A stretch of DNA of 64,000 nt from Qipengyuania flava (GCF_011762005.1 NZ_JAASQU010000004.1:124001-188000), one strand, 5' to 3'; positions 35,053-42,860 are shown, counted from the stretch's first letter. Notes: generated by a model from the sequence alone, not told the origin. A program made the numbers and translations.

Positions 35053-35069
35053 TTGGCACACCGCTTGCT
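35053..35069 (+). promoter_or_regulatory. Sigma-54 promoter of the psp operon
   Basis: TTGGCACACCGCTTGCT matches the -24/-12 consensus TGGCAC-N5-TTGCW exactly (TGGCAC 35054-35059, TTGCT 35065-35069). It is the expected promoter for a PspF-controlled operon and lies 50 bases upstream of the first small gene. Confidence 0.95.
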
Positions 35070-35119
35070 AAACAGGGGACAACAGCAATCGGCCATCCGG
35101 CCCAAGGGAGGTAACCCAG

Positions 35120-35272
35120 ATGTACAACCGCAGTTTCTTCCGCAGCCAGCTCGGACAGGCTGCCATCGCCAGCATCGCGGCCATGGCCACTTTCGTCCTG
35201 CTGAGCTCGCAGATCGCGGTTACCGCCCCCACGCCGGTAATGGCCGCATACGAACAGGTCGAGATCGTATGA
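35120..35272 (+). CDS. 50-residue predicted single-pass membrane peptide heading the psp operon
   Basis: A short gene directly behind the sigma-54 promoter. It starts at ATG 35120 with an AAGGGAGG ribosome site 8 bases upstream and encodes MYNRSFFRSQLGQ at the start, then a hydrophobic stretch of about 20 residues (AAIASIAAMATFVLLSSQIA) and a short polar tail ending EQVEIV. Its stop overlaps ATG 35269 by 4 bases. It is the first gene read when Psp is induced. I do not recognise a family. Its place and membrane segment suggest a part in sensing or holding PspA, PspF or PspB/C; this is inference. Confidence 0.75.
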   Translation: MYNRSFFRSQLGQAAIASIAAMATFVLLSSQIAVTAPTPVMAAYEQVEIV

Positions 35273-35475
35273 CCCTGCCTCCCGACCACGACCCCCTAGG
35301 GCCGGAGCGCAACTCCCCCGACAGTCCCCGCGGCAGCAATGCCGACGACGCTTCGGCCCGCCCCCGCTTGTCGCGGATCGAGGAGGAGGTAGAACGGCTG
35401 CGCCGTTCGCCGACTCCCACCCGCGATGGCGGGCGGCCCAAGGGATCGGACTTTTTTTCCAGTGGAGCACCGTTA

Positions 35476-36165
35476 ATGGGCATTTTCAGCCGTACCCGCG
35501 ATATCATTGCCGCCAATTTCAACGACATGCTCGACAAGGCGGACGACCCCCAGAAGATGATCCGCATGATCATCCTCGAAATGGAGGAAACGCTGGTCGA
35601 GGTCCGCGCCAGTGCCGCGCGCACCATCGCCGACCAGAAGGAAATGCATCGTCATACGGTCAAGCTCGACAAGCTCCAGGCGGACTGGAACGAGAAGGCA
35701 CAGCTCGCCATCTCCAAGGACCGCGAGGATCTTGCCCGCGCGGCGCTCGTCGAAAAGAAGAAAGCGGCCGACATGAGCGACCAGCTCAAGCAGGAAATCG
35801 CCGTACTCGACGATGCGCTGCGGGCTTACGAGCAGGACATCCAGAAGCTGCAGAACCGCCTGCGCGAAGCGCGCAGCCGCCAGACCGCGATCGCCGCGCG
35901 CCTCGAAAGCGCCGAGAATCGCGTCAAGCTGCGCAGCTTGATGACCAATGAACGCGTCGACGACGCGCTGAGCCGCTTCGACCAGCTCGAACGCCGGGTC
36001 GATTACGCCGAAGGCCGCGCCGACTCGCTGAGCATCGCCGACCAGTCGGACAAGCCGAGCCTCGCCGACGAGATCGCCGCGCTCGAAGGCGCCGATGCGA
36101 TCGACGACGAACTCGAACAGATGAAGAAGGCGCTCGGCAAGGGCAGCGCCGGCAAGGAGGACTGA
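35476..36165 (+). CDS. pspA: Phage shock protein A (PspA/IM30 family), possible longer N-terminal form from 35269
   Basis: 229 residues from the canonical start MGIFSRTRDIIAANFNDML. The protein is almost all coiled coil (IRMIILEMEETLVEVRASAA, ADMSDQLKQEIAVL, LRSLMTNERVDDALSRFDQ), as in PspA/Vipp1 ESCRT-III-like proteins that polymerise on stressed membranes and inhibit PspF. The same frame is open back to ATG 35269, which overlaps the previous stop by 4 bases; that start would add 69 mostly disordered, Pro/Arg/Ser-rich residues (298 in total). A TGGAG site 9 bases before 35476 supports the short start, so two forms are possible. Confidence 0.93.
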   Translation: MGIFSRTRDIIAANFNDMLDKADDPQKMIRMIILEMEETLVEVRASAARTIADQKEMHRHTVKLDKLQADWNEKAQLAISKDREDLARAALVEKKKAADMSDQLKQEIAVLDDALRAYEQDIQKLQNRLREARSRQTAIAARLESAENRVKLRSLMTNERVDDALSRFDQLERRVDYAEGRADSLSIADQSDKPSLADEIAALEGADAIDDELEQMKKALGKGSAGKED

Positions 36166-36170
36166 GAACC

Positions 36171-36467
36171 ATGGAAGAGATTATCATCATTCCCGCGATC
36201 TTCATCGGGCTTCCGTGGCTGATCCTTCACTACATCACCAAATGGAAGACCTCCGCCACCATCACCACCGACGATGAAGCCCTGCTGGAAGAGCTTTACA
36301 GCCTCGCCAAGCGGCTCGACGACCGGATGGATACGGTGGAGCGCCTGGTCGCCAGCGACAATCCCGAATTCCGTCCCGCACGCCTCGTCCACGACAGCGA
36401 ACAGGACAATCAGCAGCTGCGCGAACTCGAACAGCTGATCGCCGAGAAGAAAGGAACCGCCCAGTGA
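36171..36467 (+). CDS. pspB: Phage shock protein B
   Basis: 98 residues. One N-terminal membrane helix (IIIIPAIFIGLPWLILHYI) is followed by the PspB cytoplasmic helix with the LYSLAKRLDDRMDTVERLVASD motif and NPEFRP, matching the family pattern L-x-x-LAxRLxxRIxxLERILD..P-x-WR. PspB and PspC sense membrane damage and release PspA from PspF. It starts 5 bases after the pspA stop and overlaps pspC by 4 bases. Confidence 0.92.
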   Translation: MEEIIIIPAIFIGLPWLILHYITKWKTSATITTDDEALLEELYSLAKRLDDRMDTVERLVASDNPEFRPARLVHDSEQDNQQLRELEQLIAEKKGTAQ

Positions 36468-36841
36468 ACAGTCCCCGCACCACGCTTTACCGCGACAAGC
36501 AGAACGCGAAGCTGATGGGCGTCTGCTCGGGCATCGCGGACTACACCGGCGTCAACGTCTTCTGGGTCCGCCTCGGCATGCTCGGCCTGACCTTCATGTC
36601 CGGCGGCTCGACCATCCCCTTCTACTTCATTGCCGGCCTGCTGCTGAACAAGAAGCCCGCGCATCTCTATGTCGACCACGAAGAACAGACATATTGGCAG
36701 CGCGTACGGCAGAATCCCAAGCGCACCGCGCGTGAAATCCGCGCCCGTATGAAGGATGTGGATCGTCGCCTTGCCGAGGTCGAGACCTTCTACGTCAGCA
36801 GCAACCCGCGGCTGACCGCAGAAATCGAACGCCTGCGCTAA
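36464..36841 (+). CDS. pspC: Phage shock protein C
   Basis: 125 residues from GTG 36464. The PspC domain is clear: LYRDKQNAKLMGVCSGIADY, then WVRLGMLGLTFMSGGSTIPFYFIAGLLLNKKP with one or two membrane helices. A C-terminal cytoplasmic tail (residues 70-125) holds DVDRRLAEVETFYVSSNPRLTAEI, itself similar to the ERLVASDNPEFR end of PspB. It overlaps pspB by 4 bases; the next gene starts 23 bases later. Confidence 0.92.
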   Translation: MNSPRTTLYRDKQNAKLMGVCSGIADYTGVNVFWVRLGMLGLTFMSGGSTIPFYFIAGLLLNKKPAHLYVDHEEQTYWQRVRQNPKRTAREIRARMKDVDRRLAEVETFYVSSNPRLTAEIERLR

Positions 36842-36864
36842 GGCCACCACGAGGGGGAGTGATC

Positions 36865-37176
36865 ATGGAAAGTGTCGGCGTCTTCATCCCGATCATCGCA
36901 CTGATGATCCCGATCGTGGCGATCTGGACCAAGCACCAGCAGAAGCTGGCCGAAATGAACGTCCAGACCACCGCGCAGGCGACCGCTGAGAAGGCTGCCC
37001 AATACGCCAGCAAGGTCCAGGATCTCGAAGACCGGGTCCGGGTGCTCGAACGCATCGTCACCGACAGGGGTTACGACGTCGCCACGCAGATCGAAGCGCT
37101 GCGCGACCAACGCAGCGTCGAGGCCCGCGACAGCGGTGTGCCGCTCGACATAAAACAGGGAGAACATACGTCATGA
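36865..37176 (+). CDS. Psp-array small membrane protein 1 (PspB-like tail)
   Basis: 103 residues. One N-terminal membrane helix (VGVFIPIIALMIPIVAIW), then a coiled-coil region rich in Ala/Gln/Glu, and the motif RVRVLERIVTDRGYDVATQIEALRD (motif core LERIVTDRGY at 61-70). The same tail recurs in the next four genes and is related to the end of PspB. RBS GAGGGGGAG precedes ATG 36865. Expressed from the psp promoter by position. Family name unknown. Confidence 0.82.
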   Translation: MESVGVFIPIIALMIPIVAIWTKHQQKLAEMNVQTTAQATAEKAAQYASKVQDLEDRVRVLERIVTDRGYDVATQIEALRDQRSVEARDSGVPLDIKQGEHTS

Positions 37177-37514
37177 ATTGGGGAGGCCCCGAATTCGTCA
37201 TAGCCATCATCGCGCTGAGCACCGGTGGCTGGCTGATCAACAACTGGATCCGCGCCAAACACGGCTATTCGCTCGAAGATGAATGGGGCGGCAAGACCGA
37301 ACGCAGCGACACTGCGGAAACCAAGGCGCTGAAGGCCGAGAACCGGCAGTTGCACGACAAGCTCGATGCCATGCAGGATCGCATGGTGGTGCTGGAAAAG
37401 ATCGTCACCGACCGCGGCTATTCGCTGCATGACGAGATCGAGGCGCTGCGCGACAAGCCCAGCGCAAGCGATGCGGGCGTGCCGCTGAACCTCAAGCGCG
37501 GGGAGACGGCGTGA
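37173..37514 (+). CDS. Psp-array small membrane protein 2
   Basis: 113 residues. N-terminal membrane helix (FVIAIIALSTGGWLI), then WIRAKHGYSLEDEWGG, a coiled coil (KALKAENRQLHDKLDAMQDR) and LEKIVTDRGYSLHDEIEALRD. The segment W-x-R-x-K-x-G-Y is shared with proteins 3 and 5, so these are paralogues. It overlaps the previous gene by 4 bases and abuts the next by one. No homologue with a known function recognised. Confidence 0.82.
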   Translation: MNWGGPEFVIAIIALSTGGWLINNWIRAKHGYSLEDEWGGKTERSDTAETKALKAENRQLHDKLDAMQDRMVVLEKIVTDRGYSLHDEIEALRDKPSASDAGVPLNLKRGETA

Positions 37515-37822
37515 TGGAATTCTTTACCGAAACCGCGATCATTTCGGGCGTCGCGATCATGACCGTGGGCTGGGTCGCGACGACCTGGCTGCGCATCAAG
37601 AACGGCTACCCGCTCGAGAACAGCTGGGGCAAGTCGGTCTATCCCAAGAACGACCAGGCGGTCGAACGGGTCAAACTGCTGACGCAGGAAAATGCCGAAC
37701 TGCGCGCCGAACTCGGCTCGCTCAAGGACCGGCTCGGCAATGTCGAACGGATCGTGACCGACAGCGGCTATCACCTGACGCACGAGATCGATCGCCTGCG
37801 CGACACGAAGGATGCCAACTGA
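37514..37822 (+). CDS. Psp-array small membrane protein 3
   Basis: 102 residues, starting with ATG 37514 (TGATG overlap). Membrane helix AIISGVAIMTVGWVATTW, then WLRIKNGYPLENSWGKS, a coiled coil (LLTQENAELRAELGSLKDRL) and VERIVTDSGYHLTHEIDRLRD. Closest in plan to protein 2: same helix length, same WxRxKxGY segment, same tail. The leucine-heptad coil suggests oligomers with the other Psp proteins. Confidence 0.82.
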   Translation: MEFFTETAIISGVAIMTVGWVATTWLRIKNGYPLENSWGKSVYPKNDQAVERVKLLTQENAELRAELGSLKDRLGNVERIVTDSGYHLTHEIDRLRDTKDAN

Positions 37823-38136
37823 TGGATGGTGATCTCGCCCTCATCTTCGGCTTCATCCTCGCCATCGTGATGCTGGTGCTGCCCTTCGCCTATTTCATCA
37901 ACCAGCGCGTGCAGGAGCACGAAGAACGCAAGCTGGAGCTGAAAGCGCGGGCGGAGGAAGCCAAGGCCGAACAGCTGCGGTTCTCCAATGGGGACTACAG
38001 CAGGATGGAAGAGCGCGTTCGCGTCCTCGAACGGATCGCCACCGACAGCAACCATGCGCTGGCCTCGCAGATCGAGGAATTGCGCGACCTGCGCGAGATC
38101 GAGGACCACACCGCGCCGCAGGAGCGCGCACGATGA
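37822..38136 (+). CDS. Psp-array small membrane protein 4
   Basis: 104 residues. Membrane helix LALIFGFILAIVMLVLPFAYFI, then a charged helix (EHEERKLELKARAEEAKAEQL) and VRVLERIATDSNHALASQIEELRDL. The tail motif is the IATDSN version shared with protein 5. It shares one base with the upstream gene (37822) and overlaps the downstream gene by 4 bases. Confidence 0.82.
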   Translation: MDGDLALIFGFILAIVMLVLPFAYFINQRVQEHEERKLELKARAEEAKAEQLRFSNGDYSRMEERVRVLERIATDSNHALASQIEELRDLREIEDHTAPQERAR

Positions 38137-38405
38137 GCGGCTGGGCGATCGTGGCGATCATCGGGATCCTCGTATGGGGTGTTACCCAGTGGAACCGCGC
38201 CAAGCATGGCATCGTGACCGATGAATACGGCAACGAAAGCCGCGCGATTTCCGACGATCCGGAAACCCGCCGCGAGATCGAGGAATTGCGCGAGCGGATC
38301 AAGGTGCTCGAACGGATCGCCACCGACAGCAATTCGCTCGACGCACGCAAGACGAAAAGCATCGCCGCGGAAATAGAAGCGTTGCGCGACAAACAGGCCG
38401 ATTGA
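38133..38405 (+). CDS. Psp-array small membrane protein 5
   Basis: 90 residues. Membrane helix WAIVAIIGILVWGVTQW, then NRAKHGIVTDEYGN (like RAKHGYSLEDEWG of protein 2), and RIKVLERIATDSNSLDARK, then EIEALRDKQAD. The helix is short and the coiled coil brief. It combines features of proteins 2 and 4, which supports duplication and exchange among the genes of this array. Confidence 0.82.
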   Translation: MSGWAIVAIIGILVWGVTQWNRAKHGIVTDEYGNESRAISDDPETRREIEELRERIKVLERIATDSNSLDARKTKSIAAEIEALRDKQAD

Positions 38406-38436
38406 GGAAGGCCGGGTTCAAGGAGGACATGCGACT

Positions 38437-38676
38437 ATGTTCGAACCGACAGTGATAATCGCCGGAGCCGCCCTGGTCGGATTGACCATCGTCGCCAGCG
38501 CCCTGCTGCGGGCATGGCACGGCTGGCTCGCTCTCAAACGAGAGGAACTCGAGCGGGTCAAGGATACGCATGACAGCGACAGCGGATCGTCGATCGGCGC
38601 TGCGCGGATCGAGCTGGCCGACCTCAAGGAACGGATCAAGAAACTCGAGGCAATCGCCAGCGGGGTGGACCTGTGA
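38437..38676 (+). CDS. Psp-array small membrane protein 6 (shortened tail)
   Basis: 79 residues. Membrane helix TVIIAGAALVGLTIVASALL, then RAWHGWLALKREELERVKD, an acidic Ser/Asp spacer and ADLKERIKKLEAIASGVDL. The tail motif is truncated after LEAIAS and has lost the EIEALRD end. An AAGGAGG ribosome site 10 bases upstream marks ATG 38437, after a 31-base gap from the previous gene. Confidence 0.78.
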   Translation: MFEPTVIIAGAALVGLTIVASALLRAWHGWLALKREELERVKDTHDSDSGSSIGAARIELADLKERIKKLEAIASGVDL

Positions 38677-38849
38677 GCGTGGCGCGCACCGACGCCGCAC
38701 GTGCGGGGATCGGGCTTGGCAGCGCCATCGCGGTTGCTATCAGCTGGAGCCTGCACCAGTCCATCGTCTGGGCCGCGATCCACGGTTTCTTCGGCTGGTT
38801 CTATGTTGCCTATTTCGCGCTCACCCGCCCAGGCGGCCTGTCCGGCTGA
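38673..38849 (+). CDS. 58-residue small membrane protein at the end of the psp array
   Basis: Starts with GTG 38673, overlapping the previous stop by 4 bases (GTGA), and ends at 38849. It encodes MSVARTDAARAGIGLGS, then two short hydrophobic segments around AIAVAISWSLHQSIVWAAIHGFFGWFYVAYFA, ending TRPGGLSG. It lacks the PspB-like tail. Aromatic and histidine residues lie in the membrane part. The tight overlap suggests it is a true gene of the operon. No family recognised. Confidence 0.65.
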   Translation: MSVARTDAARAGIGLGSAIAVAISWSLHQSIVWAAIHGFFGWFYVAYFALTRPGGLSG

Positions 38850-38890
38850 GTCCGATGGACGCCCGCGACCCCGCCCGCTAAGGGCGCGGC

Positions 38891-39298
38891 ATGCGTACAT
38901 TGTCAGACATTGCCGAAGAATATGAATTCCTCGAAGGCGACGAACGCTATCGCCTGCTGATCGAACTGGGCCGCGAGCTCGAGCCCATGCCCGATGCGCT
39001 GAAAACCGATGCCACGCTGGTCCGCGGCTGTTCGGCGCAAGTCTGGGTCTATCCCACTGGCGAAACCGACCGGCTGCATTTCCTCGCCGACAGCAACGCC
39101 GCGATCACCAAGGGCATCGTCGCGCTCGTGATTGCGGCGGTCCAGGACCGCCCCGCTGGTGAAGTCGCCGCGATGGATGTCGCCGAGGCGCTCGCCCCCT
39201 TCGATCTCAAGAACCAGCTGTCGAGCAATCGAACACAGGGCGTGCCCAACATGATTGCGCTGGTGCGCGAACATGCGGCGCGGATCGCTGCGGGGTGA
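38891..39298 (+). CDS. sufE: SufE-like cysteine desulfurase sulfur acceptor
   Basis: 135 residues. LSDIAEEYEFLEGDERYRLLIELG opens the SufE fold, and VRGCSAQVWVYP holds the persulfide-carrying cysteine. It accepts sulfur from SufS for iron-sulfur cluster assembly. The rest of the suf genes are not in the window. It starts 41 bases after the psp array and its stop is just ahead of the DUF454 gene. Confidence 0.93.
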   Translation: MRTLSDIAEEYEFLEGDERYRLLIELGRELEPMPDALKTDATLVRGCSAQVWVYPTGETDRLHFLADSNAAITKGIVALVIAAVQDRPAGEVAAMDVAEALAPFDLKNQLSSNRTQGVPNMIALVREHAARIAAG

Positions 39299-39299
39299 C

Positions 39300-39650
39300 G
39301 TGAGGCGCCCGCTTTACAAGGGCCTCGGCTTCGTGGCGCTCGGCCTCGGCGCGATCGGTGCCGCCCTGCCAATCATGCCGACCGTCCCCTTTCTGCTTCT
39401 GGCAGTCTATTTCTTTGCCCGGTCGAGCCCCGAACTGGAACAGAGGATCCTCGACCATCCGCATTGGGGACCGCATGTGAAGGACTGGCGCGAGCGACGC
39501 GCAATCAGCCGACGTTCGAAGACCATGGCAATCGGGGCGATGGCGACCGGTGCGGTGTTCACCTGGTTCACGCTCGGCCACCCCTGGTACTGGATTTCGG
39601 TGGCGGTGCTGGTCGTCTGCGGGAGCTGGATCGCAACGCGTAACAAGTGA
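39300..39650 (+). CDS. DUF454 (YbaN-like) membrane protein
   Basis: 116 residues from GTG 39300, which starts 2 bases after the sufE stop. YKGLGFVALGLGAIGAALPIMPTVPFLLLAVYFFARSS and ILDHPHWGPHVKDWRE are the DUF454 signature, with two or three membrane helices. Function unknown in the family. Confidence 0.88.
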   Translation: MRRPLYKGLGFVALGLGAIGAALPIMPTVPFLLLAVYFFARSSPELEQRILDHPHWGPHVKDWRERRAISRRSKTMAIGAMATGAVFTWFTLGHPWYWISVAVLVVCGSWIATRNK

Positions 39651-39723
39651 TCCGTCGGAACCGCCGCCCTGTCACTCCGTTGATCGGTCATACCGCGGGA
39701 GGGAAGACGAAAGGACATTTCGC

Positions 39724-39882
39724 ATGGCAATTCTGATTCTTATCGCGACCATTCTCATTCCGCCGCTCGGCGTCGCCGCCAAACATGGGCTGGGCGGCAC
39801 TGCGCTGCTCAATCTCGTGCTCACGCTGCTCGGTTACATCCCCGGGCTGATCCACGGATTGTATGTGAACTACGCCAAATAG
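39724..39882 (+). CDS. YqaE/Pmp3-family small membrane protein
   Basis: 52 residues, too short for most ORF callers. MAILILIATILIPPLGVAAK, then GLGGTALLNLVLTLLGYIPGLIHGLYV matches the Pmp3/YqaE family of two-helix membrane proteins linked to ion or membrane-potential stress. A GGGAGG-type ribosome site lies about 20 bases upstream and AAAGGA nearer. Monocistronic. It fits the envelope-stress theme of the neighbouring psp locus. Confidence 0.88.
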   Translation: MAILILIATILIPPLGVAAKHGLGGTALLNLVLTLLGYIPGLIHGLYVNYAK

Positions 39883-39894
39883 GCTAATCGCCAG

Positions 39895-40185
39895 CTAGAA
39901 TGGCATGCCCGAGGCCGGGACCGTTTCTGCGGTCTCGGCCTCTTCGCGTTCGGCGACACCTTCCTCGCGATGCATTTCGAACGTCCCGTTCATATCCGCG
40001 AGGCTCCACATGCCGGCGACGGTCATGCCGTCTCGCGACATTTGCCCCACGTAATCGACGGGATTCTCATACCCGGGAGGCGGGTCGAGGTAGATCTTGG
40101 TGAAATCTACGGATCGTGCGGCCCTGTGGCCGGAAATTCTGGCGCCGATGGTCTGCATGGGACGAAACAGGTTCGGCTCGATCAA
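39895..40185 (-). pseudogene. Start-less ORF downstream of crtZ, possibly decayed
   Basis: From a TTG at 40185 this gives 96 residues (MIEPNLFRPMQTIGARISG, then DFTKIYLDPPPGY and YVGQMSRDGMTVAGMW). The coding pattern continues upstream in frame to about 40320 (ACDLTGDWDGSYSYPGG, HLRIVETGGSFSGEL), clearly part of the same domain, which resembles a small beta-rich WDGxYxYP-type protein. In that extension there is no ATG, GTG or TTG before the frame closes inside crtZ. So the gene either has lost its start or is translated by coupling from crtZ at a rare start codon. Function unknown. Confidence 0.45.
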
Positions 40186-40309
40186 TTCCCCACTGAAACT
40201 GCCGCCGGTCTCGACAATACGAAGGTGAAAAGGTGTAACGGCCCTGCCGCCGGGATAGCTGTAACTGCCGTCCCAGTCGCCTGTTAGGTCGCAAGCATCC
40301 GCTATCGGA

Positions 40310-40828
40310 TCAGGCCCCGGCGCTTTCGCGAACCTCGGCGATACCCGCTTCGCGCTGGCGTCTGAGTTCCGCTTTCAGCTTGGCGGGATCGCGCGCAAGG
40401 ACGAAGCCGAAGCTGACGCCGCCCTCCTTGCCGATGGTTGCATGGTGCAGCTTGTGTGCCTGCACCAGACGTTTGGCATATCCGCGCTTCGGCACCCATC
40501 TGAAATAGCGCTGGTGGACCAGTCCGTCGTGCACCAGCGTGTAGATGATGCCGTAGAACAGGATCCCCAGCCCGATCCAAGTGCCGGGCCACCAAGCGCC
40601 CTCGCCCATGACGAGCGGGCTGCCAATGGCGAACATAGAAATGCTCATTGCTGCGCCGACGATGGCATAGAGATCGTTTTTCTCCAGCAGATTGTCGTGC
40701 GGTTCGTGATGGTCGCGATGCCAGCCCCAGCCGAAGCCGTGCATGATGTACTTGTGGCTCGCCCAGGCGACCCATTCCATCGCGATAACGGTCGCGACCA
40801 CGATCAGCACGGGAACGAGAATATTCAT
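40310..40828 (-). CDS. crtZ: Beta-carotene hydroxylase CrtZ
   Basis: 172 residues with four membrane segments. The histidine box set of the fatty-acid-hydroxylase superfamily is complete: HKYIMH, HRDHH, HDGLVHQRY and HKLHH, ligating the di-iron centre. CrtZ hydroxylates the beta-rings of beta-carotene to zeaxanthin and is common in yellow-pigmented Sphingomonadales. Other crt genes are not in the window. The ATG at 40828 is the start of the first helix. It is 50 bases downstream of the thioesterase stop. Confidence 0.95.
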   Translation of the reverse strand: MNILVPVLIVVATVIAMEWVAWASHKYIMHGFGWGWHRDHHEPHDNLLEKNDLYAIVGAAMSISMFAIGSPLVMGEGAWWPGTWIGLGILFYGIIYTLVHDGLVHQRYFRWVPKRGYAKRLVQAHKLHHATIGKEGGVSFGFVLARDPAKLKAELRRQREAGIAEVRESAGA

Positions 40829-40878
40829 CGTATCGGATATAGGGGCTCGCACGCGGCAGGCAAAGCCCGCAACATGGC

Positions 40879-41304
40879 TCAGGTCTCGGCGGGCTTGTCC
40901 TGCTTGCGGGGGAGGCCGAAGTAGTTTTCCGCCACTTCGCGGCTGATCCGTGCAGGGCGCAGGCTTTCGGCATCGATGCAGCACCACATGCTCTGCACTT
41001 CGGCCAGCACGTCCTCGCCGCGGCGAATCACCGTGTTGTAGAAACTGCGTGCGCCGGCAATCTTTTCCAGCACGGTCGTGGCAATCACCTCGTCATCGAG
41101 GAATGCGGGGCGACGATAGGTAATCTCATGCTTGAGCGCGACCCACGCCTTGCTCGCCACCTCTTCGGCCGGGGCCAGTTTCTGCCAATGCGCGAGGACG
41201 GTGTCCTGCACCCAGTTCAGGTAGCGCGCATTGTTCACGTGCCCCATGAAATCGATATCGTCCGGCAGGACCTTGATCGGAAATGTGAATGGCTTTGCTG
41301 ACAT
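40879..41304 (-). CDS. Acyl-CoA thioesterase (4-hydroxybenzoyl-CoA thioesterase/YbgC family)
   Basis: 141 residues, hotdog fold. The segment DDIDFMGHVNNARYLNWVQD has the catalytic Asp-x-Asp/x-GHVNN pattern of the YbgC/FadM group. WVALKHEITYRRPAFLDD continues the fold. It hydrolyses a short- or long-chain acyl-CoA; which one is unknown. It is divergent from leuC with about 90 bases between. Confidence 0.85.
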   Translation of the reverse strand: MSAKPFTFPIKVLPDDIDFMGHVNNARYLNWVQDTVLAHWQKLAPAEEVASKAWVALKHEITYRRPAFLDDEVIATTVLEKIAGARSFYNTVIRRGEDVLAEVQSMWCCIDAESLRPARISREVAENYFGLPRKQDKPAET

Positions 41305-41395
41305 TCATGTCAGTAGAGCAGGGAAAGGTTAAGTTTGGAAGACTCTTGTTTTGCCTTTTTGCGCGCCCTTCCATCCTGCCGCACATTCCCCGCCC

Positions 41396-42847
41396 ATGGC
41401 CAGCACACCGCGCACGCTCTACGAGAAGATCTGGGACCAGCACGTCGTCGAACAACGCGATGACGGCACATGCCTGCTCTATATCGACCGGCATCTCGTT
41501 CACGAGGTCACCAGTCCGCAAGCCTTCGAAGCGCTGCGGCTGACGGGGCGCAGCGTACGCCGTCCCGACCTGACGCTGGCGGTGCCCGATCACAATCTGC
41601 CCACGACACCGCGCCTCGCGGCAGACGGGTCGCGTCTGCCGATCGCGGATGCGCAAAGCGCTGCGCAGCTGGCCGCGCTCGAACGCAATGCCCCTGCTTT
41701 CGGAATCGACTACATTGATGCAGTCGCAGCCGAACAGGGCATCGTGCACGTCGTCGGCCCCGAACAGGGTTTCTCGCTGCCCGGTGCCACGATCGTATGC
41801 GGTGACAGCCACACCGCCGCGCATGGCGGCGTTGGCGCGCTCGCTTTCGGGATCGGCACCAGCGAGGTCGAGCATGTGCTCGCCACTCAGACGCTCCAAC
41901 TGCGGCGCTCCAAATCGATGGAAGTGCGGGTCGATGGCGATCTCGGGCCCGGCGTCACACCGAAAGATTTGATCCTCCATATCATCGGGGTCATCGGAAC
42001 CGCCGGCGGTACTGGCTATGTGATCGAATACCGCGGCAAGGTTTTCGAACAGATGAGCGTCGAGGGTCGCCTCACGGTCTGCAATATGAGTATCGAGGGC
42101 GGAGCGCGCGCCGGACTGATCGCCCCCGACGACACGGTCTTCGCCTATCTCAAGGGTCGCCCCTACGCCCCGCAGGGCGAAGATTGGGAACGGGCGGTAA
42201 CATGGTGGCGTTCGCTCGCCACCGATGAAGGCGCACGATTCGACAAATCGGTCGCGATCGACGCGGCGGGTGTCGAACCCACGGTAAGTTGGGGCACCAG
42301 CCCCGAAGACGTTGTGGCGGTCGGCGGCGTGGTGCCCGCGCCCGACAGCTTCGCGGATCCCTCGAAGCAGGAAGCGGTGCGCAAGAGTCTGGAATATATG
42401 GGTCTTGAACCGGGCACTCCGATCGAGGACATCGCGGTAGAGAACATCTTCATCGGCAGTTGCACCAACAGCCGGATCGAAGATCTGCGCGCTGCGGCGG
42501 AAGTGCTCAAGGGACGCACCAAGGCCGCGAATGTGCGCTGGGCGATCGCAGTGCCGGGCTCGGGGCTCGTCAAACGCCAGGCCGAGGCTGAAGGGCTCGA
42601 CCAAATTTTCACCGATGCCGGATTCGAATGGCGCGAGCCGGGGTGCTCTGCGTGTCTTGCCATGAATCCGGACAAGGTTCCGCCGGGTGAGCGCTGCGCC
42701 TCGACCAGCAACCGCAACTTCGTCGGTCGCCAGGGACCGGGTGCACGCACACATCTGGTCAGCCCGGCGATGGCCGCTGCCGCCGCTGTTACCGGGCGTC
42801 TCGCCGATGTGCGCAAGCTCGCCCCTTGCCAAGCTGCCAGCGGCTGA
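41396..42847 (+). CDS. leuC: 3-isopropylmalate dehydratase large subunit
   Basis: 483 residues. [11 protein letters not shown] opens the protein. Three iron-sulfur cysteines are visible: GSCTNSR and [10 protein letters not shown] (C-x-x-C), as in aconitase-like enzymes, and [20 protein letters not shown] is the conserved active-site region. It isomerises 2- to 3-isopropylmalate in leucine synthesis, with LeuD as partner. ATG 41396 gives the family start. It is separated from leuD by a 52-residue peptide and a lactonase gene. Confidence 0.97.
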   Translation: MASTPRTLYEKIWDQHVVEQRDDGTCLLYIDRHLVHEVTSPQAFEALRLTGRSVRRPDLTLAVPDHNLPTTPRLAADGSRLPIADAQSAAQLAALERNAPAFGIDYIDAVAAEQGIVHVVGPEQGFSLPGATIVCGDSHTAAHGGVGALAFGIGTSEVEHVLATQTLQLRRSKSMEVRVDGDLGPGVTPKDLILHIIGVIGTAGGTGYVIEYRGKVFEQMSVEGRLTVCNMSIEGGARAGLIAPDDTVFAYLKGRPYAPQGEDWERAVTWWRSLATDEGARFDKSVAIDAAGVEPTVSWGTSPEDVVAVGGVVPAPDSFADPSKQEAVRKSLEYMGLEPGTPIEDIAVENIFIGSCTNSRIEDLRAAAEVLKGRTKAANVRWAIAVPGSGLVKRQAEAEGLDQIFTDAGFEWREPGCSACLAMNPDKVPPGERCASTSNRNFVGRQGPGARTHLVSPAMAAAAAVTGRLADVRKLAPCQAASG

Positions 42848-42860
42848 CCATTGAGATCGC

